NCBI RefSeq assembly: GCF_036632915.2 | Contig: NZ_CP155552.1 | Location: forward strand, 2,170,001-2,234,000 | Direction of reading: 5' to 3' | Origin: Faecalibacterium taiwanense | GTDB taxonomy: Bacteria > Bacillota > Clostridia > Oscillospirales > Ruminococcaceae | Length of the DNA stretch: 64,000 nt | Shown here: piece after piece, positions 17,575 through 26,423 of the stretch | Position numbering within the stretch: position 1 is the first letter of the stretch | Layout: every line of letters starts with the position of its first letter | The notes under the pieces: generated by a model | Told to the model about the DNA's origin: nothing | Databases searched by the model: none | What the model saw: the letters and a program-made list of their open reading frames with translations, nothing else | Made by a program: the position numbers and the translations under genes

Positions 17575-18171
17575 TCACTCGATCTCTCCGCTGCACACCA
17601 TAGCCACAGCCTTGGGCAGCAGCTTCCACTCGGCCTGCTCCATCACACGCTTCTGCAACACCTCGGGGGTGTCGCCGGGCAGGATGTCCACGGCCTTCTG
17701 CAGCAGGATGGGCCCGCCGTCGCACTCTTCGTTCACGAAGTGGACGGTGGCACCGGTCACCTTGCAGCCCCGGGCCAGAGCCGCCTCATGCGGATGCAGG
17801 CCGTACATGCCGGGCCCGCAGAAAGACGGGATGAGTGCCGGGTGCACATTCAGGATGCGGCGGGGATATGCTTCAATGACACTGGGCCCCAGCACGGACA
17901 GAAAGCCTGCCAGCACCACCAGATCGATGTTGTGGTCTTTCAACGTTTTCAGCAGAGCTGCGTCAAAATCCTCACTACTGGCGTAATCCTTGCGGCGCAC
18001 CACGCAGCCTTCCACACCGGCCTTTGCGGCCCGTTCCAGCGCATAGACACCGGGCTTGGAGGCCACCACAAGGGTGATCCTGCCGTTGGGGTTCTCGCCT
18101 CGGGCTTCGCTGTCCAGCAGAGCCTGCAGGTTGGTGCCGCCGCCGGAGACTAAAACTGCAATGTTCAGCAC
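17575..18171 (-). CDS. purN: Phosphoribosylglycinamide formyltransferase PurN
   Basis: Transfers a formyl group from 10-formyl-THF to GAR. The 198-residue protein has the N-terminal LNIAVLVSGGGTNLQALLD, the catalytic region INVHPALIPSF-like (here LNVHPALIPSF, with Asn and His) and the loop HFVNEECDGGPIL containing the catalytic Asp. The start is GTG, overlapping the purM stop by 7 bases with GGAG just upstream, so it is coupled to purM. Confidence 0.95.
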   Translation of the reverse strand: MLNIAVLVSGGGTNLQALLDSEARGENPNGRITLVVASKPGVYALERAAKAGVEGCVVRRKDYASSEDFDAALLKTLKDHNIDLVVLAGFLSVLGPSVIEAYPRRILNVHPALIPSFCGPGMYGLHPHEAALARGCKVTGATVHFVNEECDGGPILLQKAVDILPGDTPEVLQKRVMEQAEWKLLPKAVAMVCSGEIE

Positions 18172-19211
18172 AGCTCCACGCCCTCGCCTTCTGCAATGAC
18201 GCCCAGACGGTAAGCTTCCGGCTCACCGTTTGCGTGCAGGATCTCCAGCGCCTTGTCGGCCTGCTCTGCGGGGACGGTGAGCACCATGCCAACGCCCATG
18301 TTGAAGGTGTTGAACATATCGTGCTCGGAGATATTGCCGGTCTTCTGCATCAGCTGGAACAGAGCCGGGGTGCGGACATCTGCCTTGTTGATGCGTGCGC
18401 AGCAGCCCTTTTTCAGGCTGCGGGGAATGTTCTCGTAGAAGCCGCCGCCGGTGATGTGGGAAATGCCCTTCACATCCACCTCTTCCAGCACCTTGAGCAC
18501 AGGCTTGACGTAGATCTTGGTGGGAGCCAGCAGGGCCTCGCCCAGCGTCTTGCCGCCCAGCTCTGCAGGGGCAGTGTGCAGCACATCGGGGTTTGCGTCA
18601 ATGTCAAAGATCTTGCGCACCAGCGAGAAACCGTTGGAGTGCACACCGGTGGAAGGCAGGGCAAGGATCACATCACCGGCTGCCATGGTCTCATTGCTCA
18701 GGATCTTTTCCTTATCCACAACGCCCACGGTGAAACCGGCCAGATCGTACTCCTCCTCCGGCATCATGCCCGGATGCTCGGCAGTCTCGCCGCCCACCAG
18801 AGAGCAGTCGGCCTGCACGCAGCCCTCAGCCACACCCTTGACGATCTCTGCGATCTTCTCGGGAATGTTGCGGCCGCAGGCGATGTAATCCAGGAACACC
18901 AGCGGCTTTGCACCGGCGCAGATGACATCGTTCACGCACATAGCCACGCAGTCGATGCCGATGGTATCGTGCTTGTCCATGATCATGGCAATTTTCAGCT
19001 TGGTGCCCACGCCGTCGGTGCCGGAGATCAGCACCGGGTGCTTGTAGCCGGTGCAGTCCAGCTCAAACAGGCCACCAAAGCCGCCCAGACCGCCAATGCA
19101 GTGCTCGTTCATGGTGCGGGCCACATACTGCTTCATCAGTTCAACAGAGCGATAACCGGCGGTGATATCCACACCGGCGGCTGCATAGCTTTCAGAATAG
19201 CTTTTTTCCAT
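18165..19211 (-). CDS. purM: Phosphoribosylaminoimidazole synthetase PurM
   Basis: Cyclises FGAM to AIR. Length is 348 residues, normal. Visible family features are SYAAAGVDITAGYRSVELMK at the start, the glycine-rich GGFGGLFELD, GTDGVGTKLKIA, the segment LVGGETAEHPGMM and GGGFYENIPR. AGGAG precedes the ATG. It follows purF by 4 bases and overlaps purN, so the three are a tight block. Confidence 0.96.
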   Translation of the reverse strand: MEKSYSESYAAAGVDITAGYRSVELMKQYVARTMNEHCIGGLGGFGGLFELDCTGYKHPVLISGTDGVGTKLKIAMIMDKHDTIGIDCVAMCVNDVICAGAKPLVFLDYIACGRNIPEKIAEIVKGVAEGCVQADCSLVGGETAEHPGMMPEEEYDLAGFTVGVVDKEKILSNETMAAGDVILALPSTGVHSNGFSLVRKIFDIDANPDVLHTAPAELGGKTLGEALLAPTKIYVKPVLKVLEEVDVKGISHITGGGFYENIPRSLKKGCCARINKADVRTPALFQLMQKTGNISEHDMFNTFNMGVGMVLTVPAEQADKALEILHANGEPEAYRLGVIAEGEGVELC

Positions 19212-19215
19212 GGTC

Positions 19216-20694
19216 TTACTCTCCTAACTTTTTCTCGTCCTTGGGACGGTCGTTCAGGTGGCGTTCGTGAATATCAGTGGAAAGCACCTCGTCCGGCTTC
19301 ACGGCATATTCGCCGGTAAAGCAGGCGGTGCAGAATCCGCATTTTGCGTTCTTTGCAAGCTGGACAACATGCTCAGTGGAAAGGTAGCCCAGCGTATCGG
19401 CCCCGATCACTTCATTGATCTGCTCGACCGTGCGGCCGGTGGCCACCAGCAGTTTCTGATCCGGGATGTCAGTGCCGAAGTAGCAGGGGTACTTGAACGG
19501 CGGTGCCGACACCATAAAGTGCACCTCGGTGGCACCGGCGTCCCGCAGCAGCTTGATGATGCGGGCAGATGTGGTGCCGCGCACGATGGAGTCATCCACC
19601 AGCACCACGCGCTTGCCCTTGACCGTGCTGGAAACGACGTTCAGCTTGATGCGCACGCTGTTCTCGCGCTGCTTCTGGCTGCCCTGAATGAAGGTGCGGC
19701 CGATGTACTTATTCTTAATAAAGCCGATGCCATAGGGGATGCCGCTCTCCTGTGAGTAGCCGAGCGCTGCATCCAGACCGGAATCCGGCACGCCGATGAC
19801 CACGTCCGCTTCCACGGGGTGTTCCTGTGCAAGGAACCGGCCGGCCTGCTTGCGGGCCTCGTGCACCGAGCTGCCCTCGATGATGCTGTCCGGGCGGGAG
19901 AAATAGATGAATTCGAACACGCACATCTGGGTGTCCGGCCGACCGCAGTGATCCTTGATGCTGCGCAGCTCGCCGGTTTTTGCGTCTGCCACCACGATCT
20001 CGCCGGGCTCCACGTCCCGCAGCAGGGTGGCACCGGCAGCGTCCAGTGCACAGCTCTCGCTGGCAAACACATAGCCGCCGCCGGGCAGAGTGCCGATGCA
20101 CAGGGGCCGGTAGCCGCGGGGGTCACGCACCGCAATGAGTTTGGTGGCCGACATGATCACCAGACTGTAGGCACCCTCCAGCACATCCATCGTCTTGCTG
20201 ATGGCGGTCTCGATGCTGCCCATGCGCAGGCGGTTGCGGGTGATCAGGTAGCAGATCACCTCGGTATCGGAGGAGCCGTGGAAGATGGCGCCTTCATTTT
20301 CCAGCTGGCGGCGCAGCTCGATGGCGTTGGTCAGGTTGCCGTTGTGGCACAGTGCCATGGTGCCGCGGCCATGGCGCACGATCATGGGCTGTGCATTGGC
20401 GCGCACACGGCTGCCTGCCGTGGCGTAGCGCACGTGACCGGTAGCCATGTGCGCATTGGGGTTTGCCAGACTTGCCAGCACCGCCGGGGTGAACACCTCG
20501 TTCACAAGGCCGAGGTCGCGGTGGCCGACAATGACGCCATCATCGTTCACGGCGATGCCGCAGCTCTCCTGACCACGGTGCTGCAGGGCATACAGAGCCG
20601 AGTAGGCCGCAGCGGCCACATCCTCGGTACCGGCACGGTCGTAAATGCCGAAAACGCCGCATTCTTCGTGCAGCGGATATGCAAAATCAGACAT
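19216..20694 (-). CDS. purF: Amidophosphoribosyltransferase PurF
   Basis: First committed step of purine synthesis, making phosphoribosylamine from PRPP and glutamine. The N-terminal Ntn glutaminase starts MSDFAYPLHEECGVFGIYD; Cys12 is the expected nucleophile after removal of an 11-residue propeptide. The PRPP-binding motif VLVDDSIVRGTTS is present, as is a C-terminal CGFCTAC typical of the Fe-S-cluster Bacillus-type enzyme. I use the ATG at 20694 (AAAGGAG upstream), not the longer ORF from 20808, giving 492 residues. Confidence 0.96.
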   Translation of the reverse strand: MSDFAYPLHEECGVFGIYDRAGTEDVAAAAYSALYALQHRGQESCGIAVNDDGVIVGHRDLGLVNEVFTPAVLASLANPNAHMATGHVRYATAGSRVRANAQPMIVRHGRGTMALCHNGNLTNAIELRRQLENEGAIFHGSSDTEVICYLITRNRLRMGSIETAISKTMDVLEGAYSLVIMSATKLIAVRDPRGYRPLCIGTLPGGGYVFASESCALDAAGATLLRDVEPGEIVVADAKTGELRSIKDHCGRPDTQMCVFEFIYFSRPDSIIEGSSVHEARKQAGRFLAQEHPVEADVVIGVPDSGLDAALGYSQESGIPYGIGFIKNKYIGRTFIQGSQKQRENSVRIKLNVVSSTVKGKRVVLVDDSIVRGTTSARIIKLLRDAGATEVHFMVSAPPFKYPCYFGTDIPDQKLLVATGRTVEQINEVIGADTLGYLSTEHVVQLAKNAKCGFCTACFTGEYAVKPDEVLSTDIHERHLNDRPKDEKKLGE

Positions 20695-20704
20695 TGGTTC
20701 TCCT

Positions 20705-21205
20705 TTACAGCTGGGCGATCTCAGCCTGCAGCTTTTCCTCTTTGGCAGCGATCTGTGCGGCCATGGCGGTGCGCTCTGCTGCCAGCTTTTCGGCCAGAGC
20801 GTCGTCACTCAAAGCCAGAATTTCCGCAGCCAGCCATGCGGCGTTCTTGGCACCGTTCAGAGCCACCGTTGCCACCGGGATGCCGCTGGGCATCTGCACC
20901 GTGGCAAGCAGGGCATCCATGCCGTCCATGGCACCGCCCTTCATGGGAATGCCGATCACCGGCAGGGTGGTGTTGGCAGCAAAGGCACCCGCCAGATGTG
21001 CTGCCATGCCTGCTGCGCACAGGATCACGCCGAAGCCGTTGGCACGGGCGCTTTTGGCAAACTCCGCTGCCTCGGCAGGGGTGCGGTGTGCCGAAAGGAT
21101 GTGCGCCTCAAAAGGGATGTCCAGCGCTTTCAGCTGGGCACATGCGCCCTTTACCACCGGCCAATCGCTGTCAGAACCCATGATCACAGCCACTTTACGA
21201 ACCAT
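20705..21205 (-). CDS. purE: N5-CAIR mutase PurE (class I)
   Basis: Catalytic subunit for the carboxylation step from AIR towards CAIR. The 166-residue form starts [18 protein letters not shown], with the conserved SAHRTP and a middle [22 protein letters not shown]. The start at 21205 has AGAGAGG 7 nt upstream; a more distal Met lacks this. It is the first gene of the purine operon. purK and purC are not in this window, so they must lie elsewhere or be functionally replaced. Confidence 0.94.
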   Translation of the reverse strand: MVRKVAVIMGSDSDWPVVKGACAQLKALDIPFEAHILSAHRTPAEAAEFAKSARANGFGVILCAAGMAAHLAGAFAANTTLPVIGIPMKGGAMDGMDALLATVQMPSGIPVATVALNGAKNAAWLAAEILALSDDALAEKLAAERTAMAAQIAAKEEKLQAEIAQL

Positions 21206-21234
21206 ATCCAAACCTCTCTTTCTCAACCGACAAA

Positions 21235-21270
21235 CAAAAAAGGCTGCGGTACACCCGTACCACGGCCTTT
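21235..21270 (-). terminator. Attenuator-like terminator in the purE leader
   Basis: On the minus strand AAAGGC...GGTAC and GTACC...GCCTTTTTT form a stem with a T run, ending about 30 bases before the purE start. It starts right at the stop codon of a leader ORF. A terminator between promoter and first gene implies conditional read-through. Confidence 0.8.
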
Positions 21271-21373
21271 AATTCTGCGTATGCTCTCCCGACGCTTTGC
21301 ACAAAGTTGCACGATGCCCCTGACATGCCCGAATGTTGTTTCGACCCATGAGACCCGGCAGCATCTTCATCAT
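21269..21373 (-). CDS. Putative 34-residue leader ORF upstream of purE
   Basis: It starts ATGATG with GGAGGAG 7 nt upstream, the strongest Shine-Dalgarno in the neighbourhood. It encodes a 34-residue peptide starting MMKMLPGLMGRNNIR, and its TAA overlaps the first base pairs of the attenuator stem. I recognise no protein family. The arrangement (promoter, strong RBS, short ORF, terminator at its stop codon) is what a translation-coupled attenuator looks like. No run of one codon type suggests an amino-acid signal. Confidence 0.5.
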   Translation of the reverse strand: MMKMLPGLMGRNNIRACQGHRATLCKASGEHTQN

Positions 21374-21503
21374 TGAAGTTCTCCTCCGCAGTTCCTTGTG
21401 CTTGCGTTTTCAGGCGGCGGAAAGGCCCTTTCTGCGGGCCGCCGTCCCTGTACTACATACAGTTTACGGCAAAAAAACATCTTTGAAAAGAGTGTTCCCA
21501 CAA

Positions 21504-21531
21504 ATTCTACCTTGTGTTTTCATGCCGTCAA
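21504..21531 (-). promoter_or_regulatory. Purine operon promoter
   Basis: On the minus strand TTGACG (21526-21531) and TAGAAT (21504-21509) are 16 bases apart. The untranslated leader to purE is then about 290 bases and contains two more hairpins (GCCGT/ACGGC around 21450-21475; GGCGG/CCGCC around 21415-21445). I saw no match to the guanine or ykkC/PRPP riboswitch cores. Confidence 0.75.
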
Positions 21532-21651
21532 AAAACTTTCAAAAGTTTTGTGCAGTTTCGACATTGTTTTTCTTTTTAAGTATGACTTATAGTTTAAGTA
21601 TATTTTATGTAAATAGGACGCGTTAACTTTTTGTACAATAGACGGACTTTT

Positions 21652-22134
21652 TTAAAAAATAATTTTTGCTGTAATTGCCCGTGCAGCGCGGATGAGGTCC
21701 GCCGGGGCACAGCACACCTGCGTGCCGATGCGCCCGCCGGAGACATAGACCTTCTCCTGCGTCAGCACGCTCTCATCGAACACAGTCTTATACTGCTTTT
21801 TCATGCCTACCGGGCTGCAGCCACCGCGCACATAGCCGGTGACCTTGTTGATATCGGCCACATGGATCATGGCAACGCTTTTTTCGCCCACACTGCGGGC
21901 AGCGGCTTTCAGATCCAGCTCTGCTGCCACCGGAATGACGAACACAAAATAGTTTTTGCTATTGCCCTGCGTCACCAGCGTCTTATACACGCAGGCAGGG
22001 TCTTCGCCCATGCTGCCTGCCACATCCACACCTGCCACGGCAACGCCCTCTTCATGAGCGTACTCGTGGGCGGTGTAGGGCACCTTCTCGCGCTCCAGAA
22101 TGCGCATGGCATTGGTTTTTGCTTCTTTTCCCAT
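21652..22134 (-). CDS. ybaK: YbaK/EbsC-family aminoacyl-tRNA deacylase
   Basis: A trans-editing protein that hydrolyses mischarged Cys-tRNA(Pro). The 160-residue product has the YbaK fold signatures: TNAMRILEREKVPYTAHEY at the N-terminus, the conserved VYKTLVTQG, GYVRGGCSPVGMKK and the C-terminal GGRIGTQVCCAPADL. Length is normal. It is followed by the purine operon promoter region on the same strand, but the two appear to be separate units. Confidence 0.93.
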   Translation of the reverse strand: MGKEAKTNAMRILEREKVPYTAHEYAHEEGVAVAGVDVAGSMGEDPACVYKTLVTQGNSKNYFVFVIPVAAELDLKAAARSVGEKSVAMIHVADINKVTGYVRGGCSPVGMKKQYKTVFDESVLTQEKVYVSGGRIGTQVCCAPADLIRAARAITAKIIF

Positions 22135-22198
22135 TGTAGTATTCCCCTTTATATTTAGCTGGTTCTATTCTTAAGTATGATGGCATTGGGTCAGCGTC

Positions 22199-22337
22199 CT
22201 CGCCCTCTCCGTCATTGCTAACGCAATGCCACCTCTCCCAAAGTGAGAGGCTTTGGCAATCCACGCAAAGTTTCCGTTTTTGCCAAGGGCTCCCCCTTTG
22301 GGGGAGCTGCTGAGCGCAAGCGAAGCTGAGAGGGCGA
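22199..22337. repeat. Palindromic CTCTCAGTC-family element P5
   Basis: Ends CTCGCCCTCTCCGTC and AGCTGAGAGGGCGAG are inverted repeats. Internal hairpins are ACCTCTCCC/GTGAGAGG-like and GGCTCCCCC/GGGGGAGC. It lies between ybaK and the aroF promoter. Confidence 0.75.
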
Positions 22338-22398
22338 GCCTGCTTTTCCTTTTCCTGCCCCCATTCTACCACTTTCTTCAAAAAAATTCAAAATTCTC

Positions 22399-22427
22399 TT
22401 GACTTCAGTTTCCTGAAGTGATATCAT
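22399..22427 (+). promoter_or_regulatory. Promoter of the DAHP synthase gene
   Basis: TTGACT (22399-22404), a 17-base spacer, then TATCAT (22422-22427). The spacer contains an 18-bp palindrome. The transcript start would be near 22434, giving a leader of about 100 bases. Confidence 0.85.
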
Positions 22428-22455
22428 AGCGTCACACACTTCAGAACCCTGAAGT
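22402..22455 (+). promoter_or_regulatory. Paired palindromic operators at the DAHP synthase promoter
   Basis: ACTTCAGTTTCCTGAAGT (22402-22419) and ACTTCAGAACCCTGAAGT (22438-22455) share identical 7-base arms around different 4-base centres, 36 bp centre to centre. One overlaps the promoter spacer, the other lies just past the start site. This is the layout of a repressor with two sites. The regulator is not identifiable here; an aromatic amino-acid repressor is inference. Confidence 0.75.
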
Positions 22456-22531
22456 TTGACACTGCAAGCTGCGGCAAAGGAGCCGGTCTCCCTCGCCGTT
22501 TCACACGATAAGGCAAAGGAGACAAAGCACT

Positions 22532-23544
22532 ATGATCATCGTACTCAAACAGGACGCACCTGATGTACAGGTACGCGAGTTCTGCCACGAACTGCAGGAT
22601 ATGGGCCTGCAGATCAACGATTCCAAGGGCAGTGAGAGCCACATTCTGGGCCTGATCGGCGACACCAAGGCCGTGGCCGAGAGCTGGGTGCTGGCAAACC
22701 CAGTGGTGGAGACCTGCCGCCGCGTGACCGAGCCTTATAAGAAGGCCAACCGCAAGTTCCACCCGGACGACAGCGTGATCGATGTGGACGGCGTAAAGAT
22801 CGGCGGCGGAAACTTTGCGGTCATTGCCGGCCCCTGCAGCATTGAGAGCGAGGAGCAGATCACCTACTGCGCACAGCGCGTGAAGGCTGCGGGTGCTTCC
22901 CTGCTGCGCGGCGGCGCATTCAAGCCCCGCACCTCGCCCTACTCCTTTCAGGGTATGCGCAGCGAGGGCCTCGACCTGCTCAAGCTGGCACGCCGCGCCA
23001 CCGGTGCTCCCATCGTGACCGAGATCATGAACACCGAGCACCTGCCCCTGTTCGAGAATGTGGACCTCATTCAGGTGGGTGCCCGCAACATGCAGAACTT
23101 TGAGCTGCTCAAGGCCGTCGGCCGTCAGAAGAAGCCGGTGCTGCTCAAGCGCGGCCTTGCCAATACGCTGGAAGAGTTCGTGATGAGCGCCGAGTACATC
23201 ATGGCCGAGGGCAACGAGAACGTCATCCTCTGCGAGCGCGGCATCCGCACCTTTGAGACCAGCATGCGCAACACCCTCGACCTTGCCGGTGTGGTGATGC
23301 TGCACAAGATGACCCACCTGCCCGTTATTGTGGATCCCAGCCATGCCTGCGGCCACGCATGGATGGTGCCGGATCTGGCAAAGGCCGCTGTTGCTGCCGG
23401 TGCCGACGGCCTGATGATCGAGGTGCACAACAACCCCGCCAAGGCAAAGTGCGATGGTGCCCAGAGCCTGACCCCGACCAGTTCGACGAGCTGATGCAGT
23501 TCATCGGCAAAGAGGTGGAGTTCTTTGGCAAAAAGCTGAACTGA
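22532..23544 (+). CDS. aroF: 3-deoxy-7-phosphoheptulonate synthase (frameshifted near 3' end)
   Basis: First enzyme of aromatic amino-acid synthesis, of the type Ibeta family. An N-terminal ferredoxin-like regulatory domain (about residues 1-70) is followed by the catalytic barrel with AGPCSIESEEQI, FKPRTSPYSFQG and VIVDPSHACGH. In the window the frame runs off after AKCDGAQSLTP and stops at 23494. The rest (PDQFDELMQFIGKEVEFF) is in the next frame, and restoring one C in CCCC at 23472-23475 joins them to a 337-residue protein of normal length. A sequencing error is likeliest. Confidence 0.9.
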
Positions 23545-23545
23545 T

Positions 23546-23665
23546 GATTTGAAAGATCCTCCGCTTCGCTCTGGATATATTCAGCGGAAAGAATATTTTT
23601 GATATTGCAAACAAGCCAGACCTGCGGGTCTGGCTTGTTTGCTTTTTCACGGGAGGGTTCGTGGA
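23546..23665 (+). repeat. Dispersed pseudoknot-core repeat, copy B
   Basis: It starts just after the aroF stop. ATCC (23556-23559) can pair with GGAT (23573-23576), around TCCGC (23560-23564), which can pair with GCGGA (23584-23588). A 16-bp hairpin (23607-23642, CCTGCGGG centre) and TTTTTCACG follow. The hairpin with its T tract should terminate aroF. Confidence 0.75.
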
Positions 23666-23708
23666 TATAAACTGCATCTTCCGGTTCTGCCCCTTTTCCT
23701 GTGAAAAA

Positions 23709-23745
23709 ACAACCCCGGGGCGCTTGCGGTCACCCCGGGGTTGTT
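23709..23745 (-). terminator. Terminator of the beta-helix protein gene
   Basis: AACAACCCCGGGG and CCCCGGGGTTGTT form a 13-bp stem. On the minus strand GTTTTTTC follows. Confidence 0.85.
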
Positions 23746-23763
23746 ACAAGAATGATCTACTTT

Positions 23764-25750
23764 TCAGGAGATCAGGCTCTTTTCCTTGGCCTTATCCCAG
23801 ACAAGGCAGGTTTGGAGCTTGGTCACATAGCGATAGGGGCGGAACTCGTTTTCCTTCACATCGTCCATCAGACCCTGCTCTTCCATCCAGCTGGCAGCCT
23901 GCCGCAGATGAAGGTCGGCGTCATCGATGTCGCTGAAGCTCTTCACCGTCTGCGGTTCCGGGCAGCCGGCCTTTTCCCAGATCAGGGTCGCCAGACCGGC
24001 GCGGTTGGAGGGCATGGGGACGCCGGGCATATTCAGCACGCGATAGATGCCGGTTCCGGTTTCGTAAATGCCCCACACGGCTGCACCGGTCAGCGCAACA
24101 GCCGCAATGCCGGCCACCACATCGCTGCCGCCGCCGCCGGGATTGACAGGGTCAACATTTCCACCCTGATACAGCGCTTCGACGGTCACGTTGCAACCGG
24201 GCATCTTAAAGTGTGCGGTCTGATCATCGCCCAGATCCAGCTCTTTGCCATCGTCACGCACGGCGCTCCAGCCGAGGAACTCTGCGCCCTCTGCGCCCTC
24301 CGGGAGGTTTGCCGTCACGGTCACGAGGGTGTTTTCCGGCACAACGGTGGCAGTATCCAGCTCCTGCTCCCCGGCACCGAGGTCAGCGGTTGCCTTCGCA
24401 TTTACAGCGTTGACGATGTTGCCGTTGGCATCTGCCAGATAGCGGTATTCCTTGCCATCATCGCCGCGCTTATAGCCGATGATGTAGTGGGGATCCACGC
24501 TGATGAGTTTCAGCTTGTTCTGATAGCTGAGATCCTCGTTTTCCAGCGTGATATGACGGCCGAGGCTTGGATCGTCGGTCAGGATCGTTGCCGTACCGGT
24601 AAAGGTCTTTTTGATGTTGATCGTCTGACCGGCACCCAGATGGATATTGCTTTGGGTGTTGTTCTCAAAGGCCGCGTTCTTCAGGGTCACTTCGGAACTG
24701 CCAAGGTCCGCCAGACGGATGCCGTCTTTTCCGCCCTTGATGGTGCCGCCGTTGATCTGTGTATCGCCGAAATCGCCGTTGCAGTCAATGACCGTGCCTT
24801 CCGCATTCGAGGTAGCCACCGTGCCGCCGTTCATGCGCAGGCCGCCGCGGTTTTTGATGGTGCAGTCGGCATCCGAGGTAATGGTGCCGTCGTTGATCTC
24901 CACCCGGCCCCAGTTGTTTTGGATGCAGCTGATACCCACCGACTCAAGAACGCCGTCTGTTGTGGTGCCATTATTGATTGTTAAATAACCAGAATTCACA
25001 ATGCAGTTTCGTCCGGTAGTTTTGTAGTTTCCTCCATTGATTTTCAGAATCGCACCAGAACTGTTAGTAATTGCAGGAGACGACATACCTCCATCAACTT
25101 CTGTAATCACCGAAACATCCGTCAGTGTCATGTGCCCAGCATTTTGGAATACATAAGTATGGTCTGCTATCGTCTTAGTATACTTTCCGCCATTAACGAC
25201 TACTGTACTGGTACCTCCAGTCGTCACAGCATATCCACTCGTCGTAGTCACGTCAACATTGTTCAGGGTAAGATGATTGTTCGTTCCAAAAAGCATGATA
25301 AAGTTTCGAAGAGGTGTTATATAAGTACCCCCATTTACAACAGCATTGCTCGAATTGTAAAGATCCATAAAATGATGTCCGCTCAGATTCACCGTGTGAC
25401 CATCATTTTCAATCGTCACCAGCTTTGCATGCTCGACATCTATGAAAATCGTATTAGTCTGTGTAAAAGTAACTTCACCAGTAATGCGAATCGTCACTTC
25501 ATCCGTGGTATCATCCTTGGTATCGATCTCAATACCGCCGGTATAAATTCCTTCCGGGATCTCGTAATCACCGCCCTTGGTGATTTTCATGCCCGTAGTG
25601 GGGATCGTCGTGGCCGTTTCCGCATTTTCCTGCGCAGTTACGCCATTTTCAGGCGTACCCCCCCAGAGCAAGTGCATTGACCGGAAGGACAGATGTCATC
25701 ATGCATGCCGCAAGCACTGCACTGATGAACCGCATCTTCTGTTTTTTCAT
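23764..25750 (-). CDS. Secreted beta-helix surface protein (frame broken in a poly-G tract)
   Basis: The start at 25750 (AGAGG 8 nt upstream) encodes a signal peptide, MKKQKMRFISAVLAACMM to NALA, then runs into seven Gs (25658-25664) and stops. The next frame continues for about 630 residues, and six Gs would fuse them. The mature part has many short repeats (NGG-, -IKNRGG, -TLNN) typical of a right-handed beta-helix (about residues 45-400), then a Gly-rich linker, a hydrophobic segment and a degenerate SLH-like end (FSDIDDADLHL, ASWMEEQGLMDD). It is probably wall-attached with an unknown ligand. Bases about 24970-25650 are clearly more AT-rich than the rest, suggesting a mosaic origin. Confidence 0.75.
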
Positions 25751-26001
25751 CCTCAAAACCTCTGCTTTCTGTTAAATTTCTAAGACTTATGTCTTGCATT
25801 TTTAGTATAGCACCTCTATTTTCTGCATACAATCTTCACCTGCACTGAAATTTGCCTTGTAATTTCTTCTAATTTTTGTTGCCTTTGCTCGAAATTCTCC
25901 GAAACTTTTCCCGGTAGTACCGGCCCCCCGGCATTCCATTTTTTGCGTATTTGTGTTATACTATAGTGTATTTGCAATCCACCCTGAAATGAGGTTTTTT
26001 T

Positions 26002-26423
26002 ATGAAAGCACATATCGCACGCAACCAGAACGCCGGTGTCCCGCTGGTTCTGGGCTGGAACCTTTCCCCGCCGACCGCGGCAAGCTGGAAGGCATGGCTC
26101 CTGCCTTTGGCATGAAGGTGCTGCTCGTCTCCCCTGCCGATGCGGGCAAGACCGTGGCCCAGCTGCTGGGCGAGGTGGAGACCAAGGCCGCCCGCACGCT
26201 GGTGCTGGAACCGGGTGCCTACCCGCCGGCAGTGGTTCTGGCCAACTTCAAGGAGAAGGATGTGGACACCCTGCTGGATCTGATGAAGCAGGCACAGGTC
26301 ACCATTCCGCTCAAGGCCGTTGTGACTCCCTCCAACCGCAGCTGGGTGTTCGGCGATCTGCTGGCCCACCTGCAGGAGGAGCACGCCGCCTTTACCGCCG
26401 CAAAGGAGAACCACACCGTATGA
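26002..26423 (+). CDS. DUF3783-family protein (frameshifted here)
   Basis: It starts MKAHIARNQNAGVPLVLGWN (GAGG 7 nt before the ATG). The frame is lost after NLSP at CCCC (26066-26069). One added C restores ADRGKLEGMAPAFGMKVLL and a 140-residue product. The C-terminus (PLKAVVTPSNRSWVFGDLL then a Glu-rich end) matches the DUF3783 family as I remember it; its function is unknown. It overlaps apbE by an ATGA, so the two are co-translated. A one-base homopolymer loss, probably a sequencing artefact. Confidence 0.7.

Noticed and set aside
21206..21500. Guanine or PRPP (ykkC-type) riboswitch before purE
   Set aside because: I could not find the conserved core sequences of either; the leader ORF plus terminator is what can be supported.
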